A DNA stretch of 64,000 nucleotides from Pseudolabrys sp035718275 (GCA_035718275.1 DASTHI010000031.1:248001-312000); one strand, 5' to 3'; shown: positions 35,030-43,397, counted from the first letter of the stretch. Numbers and translations: made by a program. Notes: a model not told the origin generated them from the sequence alone.

Positions 35030-35142
35030 TTTAATCCCCTTCACTTGTGTTGAGCCCTATCTCCGCCTCGGAGAACCTGTATTTGAGGCAATTCCTGCAA
35101 GGAAATGCTAGTGCACAGACGTCGCAGCGGGCTTGCGAAAAA

Positions 35143-36249
35143 TCAAGAACGCCAAACTTCGTCGGCAACCTCGACGATCATCCGCAGCTTCGCCCACTGC
35201 TCTTCCTCGGCCAGGACATTGCCTTCCTCTGTCGAGGCGAAACCGCATTGAGGTGAAAGGCATAGCTTTTCAAGCGGCACATATCTCGTCGCTTCCTCGA
35301 TGCGCCGCTTAATGTCATCTCTGGACTCCAGGCGTCCAGTCTTGGAGGTGACGAGCCCCAGAACGATACGCTTGTCGCCTTCGAGATGCCGCAACGGCTC
35401 GAATCCTCCCGCCCGGTCGGTGTCGAACTCGAGGAAATAGCCGTCGACATTCACATTGCCGAACAATTCCCGCGCGACGAAGTCATAGCCGCCCGAGGCA
35501 ATAAAGGTCGACCGAAAGTTTCCGCGACAGGAGTGCATCGTAATCACCATGTCGGCTGGCTTCGCTTCCAGGGCCTTGTTCGTCATGCGGGCGTAGCGTG
35601 GGGGAAGACTGTCCGGATCGTCACCGCGTTCTCGCGAACCCTCGCGCTGCTGCGGATCGCATATCATTGACCATGCCGTGTCATCGAACTGCAGGTATCG
35701 GCAACCTGCATCGTAAAAAGCGCGAATTGCCTTTTGATAAGCGATCGCCAGATCGTCGAAAAATGCGTCCAAATCCGGGTAGACCGTCTTACTGATCGAT
35801 CGCCGGCCCTGGCGGAAATGCAGCGTGGACGGCGCCGGGATCGTCATTTTCGGAGTAAGCTTGGTGTGCGCCTTCAGGAACCTGAAGTGCTCCACGTGCG
35901 GATGGTGTGAAAAACCAATCTTGTTGACGATCCGCACGCTTTCCGCCTTCGTGTCTACTCCCGCAAAGTGAATCCCTTCGCTGGTCTGGTAGAGCTCGAC
36001 GCCGTCCAGCCCCTTGTAGAAATCGAAATGCCACCAGGAGCGGCGAAATTCGCCGTCCGTAGCAAGCTTCAAGCCAACTTCCTCCTGCCTCCTGATGATT
36101 TTTTCGATTTCACGATCTTCGACGGCCTGCAAAGCCGGGCCATCAATCCTGCCGGTCGCGAAATCCGCGCGTGCTTGCTTTAGTGCTGCGGTACGCAAGA
36201 GGCTTCCGACATGATCCGCACGGAAAGGCGGCATGCTGGACTTGCTCAT
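35143..36249 (-). CDS. MetE C-terminal-like zinc methyltransferase, paralogue 3 (subtype B)
   Basis: 368 residues from the ATG at 36249, which has GGAGAG 6 bases upstream; the longer open frame is not needed. The zinc ligands are His239, Cys241 (MHSCRGN), Glu274 (YFLEFD) and Cys335. Subtype B is marked by YQKAIRAFYDAGCRYLQFDD followed by TAW, shared with paralogue 4 and different from the LDEV of paralogues 1 and 2 at the same barrel strand. It also has KLATDGEFRRSWWHFDF like paralogue 4. It lies 98 bases upstream of the binding-protein gene. Alkyl donor and acceptor unknown. Confidence 0.9.
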   Translation of the reverse strand: MSKSSMPPFRADHVGSLLRTAALKQARADFATGRIDGPALQAVEDREIEKIIRRQEEVGLKLATDGEFRRSWWHFDFYKGLDGVELYQTSEGIHFAGVDTKAESVRIVNKIGFSHHPHVEHFRFLKAHTKLTPKMTIPAPSTLHFRQGRRSISKTVYPDLDAFFDDLAIAYQKAIRAFYDAGCRYLQFDDTAWSMICDPQQREGSRERGDDPDSLPPRYARMTNKALEAKPADMVITMHSCRGNFRSTFIASGGYDFVARELFGNVNVDGYFLEFDTDRAGGFEPLRHLEGDKRIVLGLVTSKTGRLESRDDIKRRIEEATRYVPLEKLCLSPQCGFASTEEGNVLAEEEQWAKLRMIVEVADEVWRS

Positions 36250-36310
36250 TGTGATCTCTCCGGCGTACCTGCTGAGGTCGCCAGGCTTTCCCGGCGAAAA
36301 CAAGCGCTGT

Positions 36311-37420
36311 TTATTTTCCCCAAATCTCGTCGGCGAGCTCGACGATCATGCGCAGCTTCGCCCATTGCTCGTCCTCGGCAAGGACATTCCCTTCCTCGGT
36401 GGAGGCAAAGCCGCATTGTGGGGACAGGCAGAGCTGATCGATATCGACATATTTAGTGGCTTCATCGATTCGCTTCTTGATGTCCGCACGTGGTTCGAGC
36501 CGGCCCGACTTCGAAGTGACGAGACCGAGCACGACGACCTTGTTGCCTTTCGGCAGGTATCGAAGCGGTTCGAAGCCGCCGGCGCGATCGGTGTCGTATT
36601 CAAGGAAATAGCCGTCGTAATTGCACTTGCCGAGCAGATTCTGCGCCACCGGCTCGTATCCACCCGACGATATGAACGTCGATCGAAAGTTGCCGCGGCA
36701 GACGTGGGTGGTGATCGTCATATCTGCAGGCCTAGCCTCCAGAGACTTGTTGATACAGCGCGTGTAGGTTTGCTGGAGGTGGTCGACATCGAGACCGCGG
36801 TCCTTCGCCTTCTTGAGTTCCTCCTGCGAACAGAGATAGGCCCACGCCGTGTCGTCAAATTGAAGGTAGCGGCAACCTGCATCGTAGAACGCACGGATTG
36901 CCTTCTGGTAGGCCATTGCGATGTCGTCGAAGATTGCATCGCGGCTCGGATAGGCGGTGCTGGAGACGGCGCCCGGCTCGAGCCGAAAATGCATCACGCT
37001 CGGTGCCGGAATTGTCATCTTAGGCATCACCCTCGTGTGCGCCTTCAGGAACCTGAAGTGCTCCACCATGGGGTGATTCGAGAATCCGATCTTGCCGGTC
37101 ACCTTGATGCTGCGGGGCTTCGTTTGCACGCCCTGGAACTGAATGCCGTGGTCGAGTTCGTAGATCTCAACTCCGTCAAGCATTCCGAAGAAATCGAAAT
37201 GCCACCATGAACGGCGGAATTCGCCGTCAGTCGCGAGCTTGAGCCCAATCTCCTCCTGCTTGGCAATAATCTTCTCGATCTCGCGGTCTTCGACTTCCTT
37301 GAGTTGAGCCGCAGTGATTTCACCTTTTTCCCGCTTCGCGCGCGCATCCTTGACCGGCGCCGTGCGTAGAATGCTGCCGACGTGGTCGGCGCGAAATGGC
37401 GGTTTCATCCTTTGCGTCAT
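36311..37420 (-). CDS. MetE C-terminal-like zinc methyltransferase, paralogue 4 (subtype B)
   Basis: 369 residues with a good GGAGGA before the ATG. The zinc ligands are His239, Cys241 (THVCRGN), Glu274 (YFLEYD) and Cys336. It shares the subtype B barrel strand LQFDDTAW and the FRRSWWHFDF segment with paralogue 3. Being the first of the four paralogues in transcription order and 36 bases after the MetF-like gene, it is the best candidate to work directly with that reductase. It lacks the N-terminal MetE domain that contributes to polyglutamyl-folate binding, so normal MetE chemistry is unlikely. Confidence 0.9.
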   Translation of the reverse strand: MTQRMKPPFRADHVGSILRTAPVKDARAKREKGEITAAQLKEVEDREIEKIIAKQEEIGLKLATDGEFRRSWWHFDFFGMLDGVEIYELDHGIQFQGVQTKPRSIKVTGKIGFSNHPMVEHFRFLKAHTRVMPKMTIPAPSVMHFRLEPGAVSSTAYPSRDAIFDDIAMAYQKAIRAFYDAGCRYLQFDDTAWAYLCSQEELKKAKDRGLDVDHLQQTYTRCINKSLEARPADMTITTHVCRGNFRSTFISSGGYEPVAQNLLGKCNYDGYFLEYDTDRAGGFEPLRYLPKGNKVVVLGLVTSKSGRLEPRADIKKRIDEATKYVDIDQLCLSPQCGFASTEEGNVLAEDEQWAKLRMIVELADEIWGK

Positions 37421-37456
37421 TTTTTCCTCCGCGACTGGCCCGCGCTGTAGCGGGTC

Positions 37457-38332
37457 TTAATTGGTTCGAGCAATAACACGAGCGGCATCGTACCGTCCTG
37501 CGGCGGCTTCGCATGCATAACGGGCGGTTTCAAGCGTGCCACCAAAGGAAAAATAATGCGGCGCAACGTCACCAAGGTCACCGGCCACAGAAAGCGTGCG
37601 GATGATCCGATCCGGCCCGAGATTCCCGACGAGGCCGCTGGCAGCGCCGGAGACCAGACCTCGCAAGGAGGCTGCGACGCCGCAGCGTTTGGCGTACCGC
37701 AAAAGTGCGGGGATGCTGGTCGGACCGGCCATACCGACCCTGACCGGGTTGGTTATTCCCCCCGCGCGCAGTTGCCTGAGCCAGGCTAGAATTGATTGCG
37801 GTGAAAATGAAAACTGGCTGACGATATGCACCCGCAGTCCCTGCGCGGTCGCTGCTGCTATTTTTTCGTCCAGCGCGGATTCTATGCGGCAAGCCGGGAT
37901 GCGCGGGTGTCCTTCAGGATAGCCAGCAATACCAATTTCCTCGATGCCGGCCTCACGCAGCCCTCCCCTCTGAATGACTGCAAGGGCATCGACAAAACTG
38001 CCCGGCGCATCGACATCCCCGCCGATGACCAGCAGCCGTTTTGCATCGGCCTCTCCTCGTATACCGGCCAGCAGTTCCTGCAGGGCCGTCGCATCCAAAA
38101 GTCGTCGCGCCGCCACGTGGACGACGGGCTCAAGCGCTGCCTTGCGTGTCGCCGCGGCGGCGCCGATGAGTTCGCGCGTGTCCTGCGTCGGGACCGCAGT
38201 GAGATAAATCGCTGTGCCGGGCGGAAGCAATTCGGCGAGCGCTTTTATCTCGCTTGGCGTCGGACGCGTTGCTTCAAGCGAAAATTGCCGGGCAAAACCC
38301 GAAGGATCAGAAGCGTGAGCCTCGGGAGGCAT
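37457..38332 (-). CDS. MetF-like 5,10-methylenetetrahydrofolate reductase family protein
   Basis: FAD-barrel protein of the methylenetetrahydrofolate reductase family, ~291 residues. The catalytic Glu equivalent is Glu20 in QFSLEATRP. Further family points are LVIGGDVDAPGS (the RGD-like FAD region), GIAGYPEGHP and VSQFSFSPQSILAWLRQL. It is clearly diverged from housekeeping MetF. With methyltransferase-like proteins on both sides, it may oxidise methyl-THF made by demethylation, as MetF does in aerobic O-demethylation in Sphingobium; that role is inference. The start at 38332 lies 8 bases after the preceding gene. Confidence 0.85.
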   Translation of the reverse strand: MPPEAHASDPSGFARQFSLEATRPTPSEIKALAELLPPGTAIYLTAVPTQDTRELIGAAAATRKAALEPVVHVAARRLLDATALQELLAGIRGEADAKRLLVIGGDVDAPGSFVDALAVIQRGGLREAGIEEIGIAGYPEGHPRIPACRIESALDEKIAAATAQGLRVHIVSQFSFSPQSILAWLRQLRAGGITNPVRVGMAGPTSIPALLRYAKRCGVAASLRGLVSGAASGLVGNLGPDRIIRTLSVAGDLGDVAPHYFSFGGTLETARYACEAAAGRYDAARVIARTN

Positions 38333-38340
38333 GGATGAGG

Positions 38341-39750
38341 CTATTCGCGGCGGCGCGAGATCACGAAAGATTCGTCGTAGAACCAAAGCCCCCCATGCTT
38401 CTGAAGAACATCACGCGTCGCCTCGATATAACGGCGGTCGCTGTGAACGTCGGACAGGCGGTCGTCTTCGATCTGCGCCACGTAAATTGCGGCATTCCAT
38501 GCAGCGAGCAGTGTCGATGTGCCTATCGAAGAGGATATTTCCGAAGGCAACGTGTGCATATCGTAGCGGAACAACGAGCGCTGGTCGGCATAGGCATTGA
38601 AATTCAAATCGCGACCGGCCGCTCCGAGCTCATGCTTCACTTCCTTGAGCAGATCATGCCGGTTGTGAACGAATGGATTATCATTCGGCCAGATCTTGTG
38701 GATGATCTCCATGCCCGGATCGTGTCCGTAGGAGTGGATCGCGATCATCCGTCCACCCGGACCAAGAGCGCGCGCAAGTGGCGCCAGGACGCGCTTGGCC
38801 TTGAACTCAAGCGATGCACGCGCGCGATAGGGCTGTGACGCGATGATCAGATCGTAGTCTGCAACGGTGCCGCCCGGCTTGGGCACGATCTGATCGAGCA
38901 GGAAACGGTGATCGTTGCGGTAGATGACGAGGATGACCGGTCGCTCATAGATCGGATTGCCGCTTTTGGCGCTCACGCGCGCCTTCCAGTTTTCCGCGAG
39001 GAATGGCTCCAGATCGGTTATTTGCTTTTCGAAACTGTGAGCGGTGGTGCCCTCCATAGCCAACTCCTTCCAGACGAGGCTGGTCGCCGCACTGAGCGAC
39101 TTCACAGCGAGCCAGGGCGCCTCGGCGTAAGCCAGGTTGGTAAGCACCAGAACTGTTGATGGATGTTCGACGAAGCGGTCCGCCATCTTGTGTAACGTGA
39201 GGCGGATATCCTCGAGGCTGATCTCTTTCCCGACGATGTAGAAAGGCGTGGTCGGATAACGATCGTGCATCGAGCGCATCACGCGCGCGAGCACTGTGCC
39301 GTCGCCGACACCAGCATCGAAGACGCGCACTGCCGGCGGACGCGGATGAATACTGGAAAGCTCAAGCCCCACCCGCGAGGCGATCTCCCACTTCTCAGAA
39401 CATGTGTTCACGAACAGGAGATATTTCTGACGGTTGTCGAAGAAGCGGAAATTTCGCTGCGGGTCTTCGCCTGACATTCCAGAGGCGACCGGCGGCGACG
39501 GACTTTTTACCACGGGCAGGACGCCGGGTGGGGTCGGCTCGAAGAGCACCCGCCGACGAGCAGGCGCACCATCGGAATTGCGCGCCATGAACGTACGGAT
39601 GCGCTCCAGCGTGTCGGTCGTTATTCGACCGCCATTGCGCAGCCGGCTGGCAAGCTTGCCGTCATTCACCGCGCGCCTGCCGAAGGTCGATTCGGCGAGC
39701 CCGCGCGCACGACAAAATTCGCTGATCTCCTGAAGAATTTGCTCGTTCAT
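38341..39750 (-). CDS. SAM-methyltransferase-like protein with N-terminal HTH
   Basis: ~469 residues. Residues 1-~56 look like a small helix-turn-helix (QEISEFCRARGLAESTFGRR, then NDGKLASRLRNGGRITTDTL). A variable, proline-rich linker follows. From ~105 there is a class I methyltransferase-like domain with the SAM loop VRVFDAGVGDGTVLARVM (~141-158) and a later LGPGGRMIAIHSYG strand. The C-terminal ~100 residues have no motif I know. The ATG at 39750 has GAGGAAACG upstream. As first gene of the run it could be an enzyme, a regulator or both; I cannot tell. Confidence 0.75.
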   Translation of the reverse strand: MNEQILQEISEFCRARGLAESTFGRRAVNDGKLASRLRNGGRITTDTLERIRTFMARNSDGAPARRRVLFEPTPPGVLPVVKSPSPPVASGMSGEDPQRNFRFFDNRQKYLLFVNTCSEKWEIASRVGLELSSIHPRPPAVRVFDAGVGDGTVLARVMRSMHDRYPTTPFYIVGKEISLEDIRLTLHKMADRFVEHPSTVLVLTNLAYAEAPWLAVKSLSAATSLVWKELAMEGTTAHSFEKQITDLEPFLAENWKARVSAKSGNPIYERPVILVIYRNDHRFLLDQIVPKPGGTVADYDLIIASQPYRARASLEFKAKRVLAPLARALGPGGRMIAIHSYGHDPGMEIIHKIWPNDNPFVHNRHDLLKEVKHELGAAGRDLNFNAYADQRSLFRYDMHTLPSEISSSIGTSTLLAAWNAAIYVAQIEDDRLSDVHSDRRYIEATRDVLQKHGGLWFYDESFVISRRRE

Positions 39751-39858
39751 GACTGCGTTTCCTCGCGGGCTCTCAACGGCCGCTTGCGAACCGAGCGAAC
39801 CAATTTCGCTCAGGGCCGTCAACTGTTAAGTATGACGTTGGGAAAGATGGGCAAGATG

Positions 39859-39989
39859 GGTGGGCAATGTTCCCACTGTCAATTCTCCTCTATTTTAGTC
39901 GATTTTTACGCGACCTGGTGGAAAAAAGTTCCATGGTGCCCGCGAAGTGGGATCGTGCCTCATATTGCCCACCTTCCATCGGCAGATGG
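39859..39989. promoter_or_regulatory. Promoter region with nested inverted repeats
   Basis: The 294-base gap between the HTH-methyltransferase gene and pcaG holds no gene. GGTGGGCAAT (39859-39868) is repeated inverted as ATTGCCCACC (39964-39973), 95 bases apart. Next to it CCATC (39976-39980) pairs with GATGG (39985-39989), and GATGGG occurs twice in direct order near 39846-39860. The spacer is notably AT-rich. This could be an operator pair allowing DNA looping over the promoter of the MetE-like run. Confidence 0.4.
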
Positions 39990-40044
39990 GAAGCTCTGAT
40001 CGACGCGGGGATTCGAGCAAATCCGCGAAAACGCAGGCATCGGT

Positions 40045-40659
40045 TCAGATACCGAAAAAAACGGTCTCGTTTTCGCCTTGGACCCGAATATCAAAACGGT
40101 AAATTGGCGTCCCACTCGCGGTGTCCTTGTGGGCAATCAGGGTCCCACGGCGCTCTGCCGGCACCAGTCGCAGTATGGGATCATCCGCGTTGCCGGCCTC
40201 ATCGGCGAAGTACATCCGTGTGTAGATTTGGCGCAGCATACCTCGGGAAAAGATGCAAAAAACAATGTGCGGTGCCTGCGGTTTTCCATCCGGGCCGGGC
40301 ACGGATCCCGGTTTTATCGTCTCGAAGCTGTACACTCCACTTTTGTCCGTCGCCGAACGGCCGAAACCCTTGAATTGCGTGTTCGGGCGCGTACGGCTGT
40401 CCCGCGGATGCGCGTAGCGGCCCTGCGCGTCGGCCTGCCAGATTTCGATCATGGCATCGTTGATCGGCAGCCCGTCGCCGTCGAGCACTCGGCCCTCGAT
40501 ACGTATTTTCGTGCCCGAGGCGTCTGGCGTCACCAGATTTGCGCCGACCGTGTCTTTCCAGTCATACGCTTCGCTCGGCTTCCAATCGCAACGACTATGC
40601 GGTGCTAGTCCGTACGCAAAGAAAGGACCAACGGTCTGCGAGGGAGTGATGTCTGACAT
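40045..40659 (-). CDS. pcaG: Protocatechuate 3,4-dioxygenase alpha subunit
   Basis: Non-catalytic partner that shapes the active site of the intradiol dioxygenase opening protocatechuate to 3-carboxy-cis,cis-muconate. It starts with DITPSQTVGPFFAYGLAP, the typical alpha-subunit opening, and has the intradiol barrel segments DAMIEIWQADAQGRYAHP and PHIVFCIFSRGMLRQIYTRM. The beta subunit's iron-binding His pair is absent, as expected. 204 residues. Last gene of the pca operon, 18 bases after pcaH. Confidence 0.95.
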   Translation of the reverse strand: MSDITPSQTVGPFFAYGLAPHSRCDWKPSEAYDWKDTVGANLVTPDASGTKIRIEGRVLDGDGLPINDAMIEIWQADAQGRYAHPRDSRTRPNTQFKGFGRSATDKSGVYSFETIKPGSVPGPDGKPQAPHIVFCIFSRGMLRQIYTRMYFADEAGNADDPILRLVPAERRGTLIAHKDTASGTPIYRFDIRVQGENETVFFGI

Positions 40660-40677
40660 CGGCTTGTCCGCGACTTC

Positions 40678-41385
40678 TCAATGCTTGTCGGGATCCTGCG
40701 GCGTGGCTTCTCGCCCGCGCAAGACAATATCGAACCGGAAGCACAGAGCCCAATCCGGAATGGTGTTTTCGAGATCGAACCGCGAGACCATGCGCTGGCG
40801 CACCTTCTCATCGGTCACCGAATTGAAGATCGGATCGAACGGAAATAGCGGATCTCCGGGAAAATACATCTGGGTGACCAGCCGCGACAAAAACGAATGG
40901 CCGAAGACGGAGAAGTGAATGTGGTTGGGGCGCCACGCATTGTGGTGGTTGCCCCATGGATATGCTCCCGGCTTCACCGTGATGAAACGATAATAACCAT
41001 TCTTGTCGGTCACAGTACGACCGGCGCCCGTGAAATTCGGATCGAGCGGCGCAGGATGCTGATCAACATTGTGCACATAACGGCCGCAAGCGTTGGCCTG
41101 CCAGATTTCTACCAACGTGTCGGACACCGGCCGCCGATCCTCATCGTAGACATGTCCATGAACGATGATGCGCTCACCCAACGGCTCACCCTTGTGCTGT
41201 TTGGTGAGATCATTGTCGCCCTCCTGGACGGCATCATGGCCGTAAACCGGACCGGTGAGTTCGGACAGCGTGTGCGGCACGATAATCAGCGGCTTCGAAG
41301 GTGATCGTTTAACCGTGCTCCGGTAATCGGGACTGAGATGCTTGGGGAATGCGATCAAGCTCTCTTTTGGAAAAACAAGCGTCAT
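40678..41385 (-). CDS. pcaH: Protocatechuate 3,4-dioxygenase beta subunit
   Basis: Iron(III)-binding catalytic subunit of the ring-cleaving dioxygenase. The ligands are all present: Tyr103 (GRYVH), Tyr142 (GAYPWG), and His155 and His157 (NHIHFSVFG). Substrate-side motif LVEIWQANACGRYVHNVDQ. 235 residues from the ATG at 41385, which fits the family; the longer frame would run into pcaF. Lies 25 bases after pcaF and 18 before pcaG. Converts protocatechuate, the end product of vanillate or 4-hydroxybenzoate breakdown. Confidence 0.96.
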   Translation of the reverse strand: MTLVFPKESLIAFPKHLSPDYRSTVKRSPSKPLIIVPHTLSELTGPVYGHDAVQEGDNDLTKQHKGEPLGERIIVHGHVYDEDRRPVSDTLVEIWQANACGRYVHNVDQHPAPLDPNFTGAGRTVTDKNGYYRFITVKPGAYPWGNHHNAWRPNHIHFSVFGHSFLSRLVTQMYFPGDPLFPFDPIFNSVTDEKVRQRMVSRFDLENTIPDWALCFRFDIVLRGREATPQDPDKH

Positions 41386-41410
41386 TTCTTCTTGTCCTTG
41401 TCTCGCGCCG

Positions 41411-42622
41411 TCAACTAACCCGCTCCAGCGCCAATGATACGCCCTGCCCCACGCCGACGCACATCGTGGCAAGGGCGAGCTTGCCGCCATTTGTTTCCAG
41501 CCCGTGCACGGCGGTCAGCGCAAGGCGGGCACCTGACATCCCGAGCGGATGCCCGAGTGCGATTGCACCTCCGTGCGGGTTTACGTGCGCGGCATCATCG
41601 GGGAGCCCGAGCTGCCGGAGACACGCGAGCGACTGTGAAGCAAATGCTTCGTTGAGCTCGATCAGGTCATAGTTGCCGATCTTGTGCTGGAGCCGAGCCA
41701 TGAGCTTTTGTGTGGCCGGCACTGGCCCGATTCCCATGATGCGCGGGGGCACCGCCGCCGATGCCATGCCGAGGATGCGAGCCCGCGGCTTGAGTCCGTG
41801 CGCCTTCACCGCCGCTTCGGATGCCACGATCATCGCGGCCGCACCGTCATTGACACCCGACGCATTGCCTGCTGTGACCGTCCCAGGATTGCGGAACGGC
41901 GTCTTCAGCTTGGCCAACTGCTCGATTGTCGTCTCCGGGCGCGGGTGCTCATCCTTGTCGACTCTTGTAGGACCCGCCTTGCCGCCAATCACTTCGACAG
42001 CAACAATCTCATCAGCGAAATATCCGGACGCGATCGCCTTCCCGGCACGCTGTTGCGATCGCAGCGCGAAAGCGTCCTGGTCGGCGCGCGTGACCTGAAA
42101 TTCCTCGGCCACGTTTTCGCCGGTCTCGGGCATGGAATCGATGCCGTATTGCTGCTTCATCAGCGGATTGACGAAACGCCAGCCAATGGTCGTGTCATAT
42201 ATTTCGGCGGAGCGTGAGAAGGGCTCCTGCGCTTTCCCCTGAACGAACGGAGCCCGAGTCATCGATTCGACACCGCCCGCGATTGCGAAATCCATCTCGC
42301 CCGCCCGGATCGCACGTGCCGCTGTGCCCACCGCTTCAAGGCCTGACGCACACAAGCGATTGAGCGTGACGCCGGGCACGCTGCCCGGCAGGCCGGCAAG
42401 AAGAAGCGCCATGCGTGCCACATTGCGATTGTCTTCGCCGGCCTGGTTGGCACAGCCGTAATAGACTTCCTCGAGCTTTCCCCAATCGATGTTGGGATTC
42501 CGCGCCATCAACGCCCTGATTGGCACGGCGGCAAGATCGTCGGTACGGATCTTGGCCAGTGCCCCGCCATAACGTCCAATCGGGGTTCGCACGGCGTCGC
42601 AAACGAACACATCGCGCGCCAT
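41411..42622 (-). CDS. pcaF: 3-oxoadipyl-CoA thiolase
   Basis: Cleaves 3-oxoadipyl-CoA to succinyl-CoA and acetyl-CoA, the last beta-ketoadipate step. The nucleophilic Cys91 is in TLNRLCASGLEAVG, with HGGAIALGHPLGMSGAR and the C-terminal CVGVGQG. The PcaF-type start VFVCDAVRTPIGRYGGALA separates it from phaA. ~403 residues. The ATG at 42622 shares one base with the upstream stop and has AGGAGG 8 bases upstream. The only thiolase near the aryl-CoA operon, so it might also serve beta-oxidation there. Confidence 0.94.
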   Translation of the reverse strand: MARDVFVCDAVRTPIGRYGGALAKIRTDDLAAVPIRALMARNPNIDWGKLEEVYYGCANQAGEDNRNVARMALLLAGLPGSVPGVTLNRLCASGLEAVGTAARAIRAGEMDFAIAGGVESMTRAPFVQGKAQEPFSRSAEIYDTTIGWRFVNPLMKQQYGIDSMPETGENVAEEFQVTRADQDAFALRSQQRAGKAIASGYFADEIVAVEVIGGKAGPTRVDKDEHPRPETTIEQLAKLKTPFRNPGTVTAGNASGVNDGAAAMIVASEAAVKAHGLKPRARILGMASAAVPPRIMGIGPVPATQKLMARLQHKIGNYDLIELNEAFASQSLACLRQLGLPDDAAHVNPHGGAIALGHPLGMSGARLALTAVHGLETNGGKLALATMCVGVGQGVSLALERVS

Positions 42623-43392
42623 CAAGCGGCCTCCTGGGCGCGCCTGGTGCGCGCGTGCAAGTCGCGGAGAACTTCAAGCTCGTGCGGGCTGGGCGGGGGC
42701 GTCTCCGCGACCTTCGCAGCGTACGCAATTTTCCAACCGGTATTGCCTTCGATCTGCTCACGGGTGACGCCGGGATGGATGGAAACGACCGTCATCTCTT
42801 TGGTCACAGGATCCGGCTCAAGCTGCGCCAGATCGGTGATGAGCTTGGTTGGACCCTTGGTCTGCACGCCCAGCCCGGCGCGGCTGTCGTGCCCCGAGAC
42901 ATGCCCGATCGAGGTCACGAAATCGAGCTTCTCGACGAAACTGCGCTTGCTCTGCGCCATTATGATGAAGATCTCACCGCAGGAGGTGGCAATTTCCGGC
43001 GCGCCGCCGCCGCCCGGCAGCCGAACTTTCGGACTGTCGTAGGATCCGACGACCGTCGTATTGAGATTGGCAAACCTGTCGATCTGTGCGCCGCCGAGAA
43101 AGCCCACCTTGATGCGACCACCTTGCAGCCAGTAACGGAACATCTCTGGCACCGAAACCGTGGTCAGCGCGGTTTCGCACAGTTCTCCGTCACCGATCGA
43201 AAGGGGCAGGATATTCGGTTTCGTTCCGAGGGTGCCGGACTCGTAGATCAGCGTAATGTTCGGCGCGTGCGTCAGCCGCGCAAGATTGGCGGCCGCCGAT
43301 GGCATGCCGATGCCGACGAAACAAACATCGTCGTCTTTCAGCGCGCGAGCCGCGGCAATCGTCATCATTTCGTTCGGAGTATAGTCCGTCAC
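42622..43392 (-). CDS. pcaJ: 3-oxoadipate CoA-transferase beta subunit
   Basis: Second subunit of the enzyme moving CoA from succinyl-CoA to 3-oxoadipate, of the GctB/CatJ sequence type. The catalytic Glu51 is in LIYESGTLGTKP, which supports a true transferase over the related IpdAB ring hydrolases. The CatJ-like C-terminal segment is VVSIHPGVTREQIEGNTGWK. ~256 residues from the GTG at 43392, with GGAG 8 bases upstream inside the alpha gene. A longer frame to 43479 would overlap the alpha subunit and is not favoured. Confidence 0.88.
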   Translation of the reverse strand: MTDYTPNEMMTIAAARALKDDDVCFVGIGMPSAAANLARLTHAPNITLIYESGTLGTKPNILPLSIGDGELCETALTTVSVPEMFRYWLQGGRIKVGFLGGAQIDRFANLNTTVVGSYDSPKVRLPGGGGAPEIATSCGEIFIIMAQSKRSFVEKLDFVTSIGHVSGHDSRAGLGVQTKGPTKLITDLAQLEPDPVTKEMTVVSIHPGVTREQIEGNTGWKIAYAAKVAETPPPSPHELEVLRDLHARTRRAQEAA

Positions 43393-43397
43393 GCTGC

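Noticed and set aside
32410..37210. Long plus-strand open frames (about 325-434 codons) opposite the methyltransferase and binding-protein genes, for example 32410-33423, 33749-35053 and 36233-37210
   Set aside because: They mirror the minus-strand genes, are rich in Arg and His, have no family resemblance, and recur at the same place in each paralogue, as expected for GC-rich antisense shadows.
31423..37420. Naming the four paralogues metE or epoxyalkane:CoM transferase
   Set aside because: They lack the MetE N-terminal half, and no coenzyme M synthesis genes or carboxylating epoxide genes are present, so neither specific name is supported.
37421..40044. SAM or cobalamin riboswitch controlling the methyltransferase cluster
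   Set aside because: I looked for SAM-II-like or cobalamin-box features before the MetE-like genes and in 39751-40044 and saw none; only simple inverted repeats are present.
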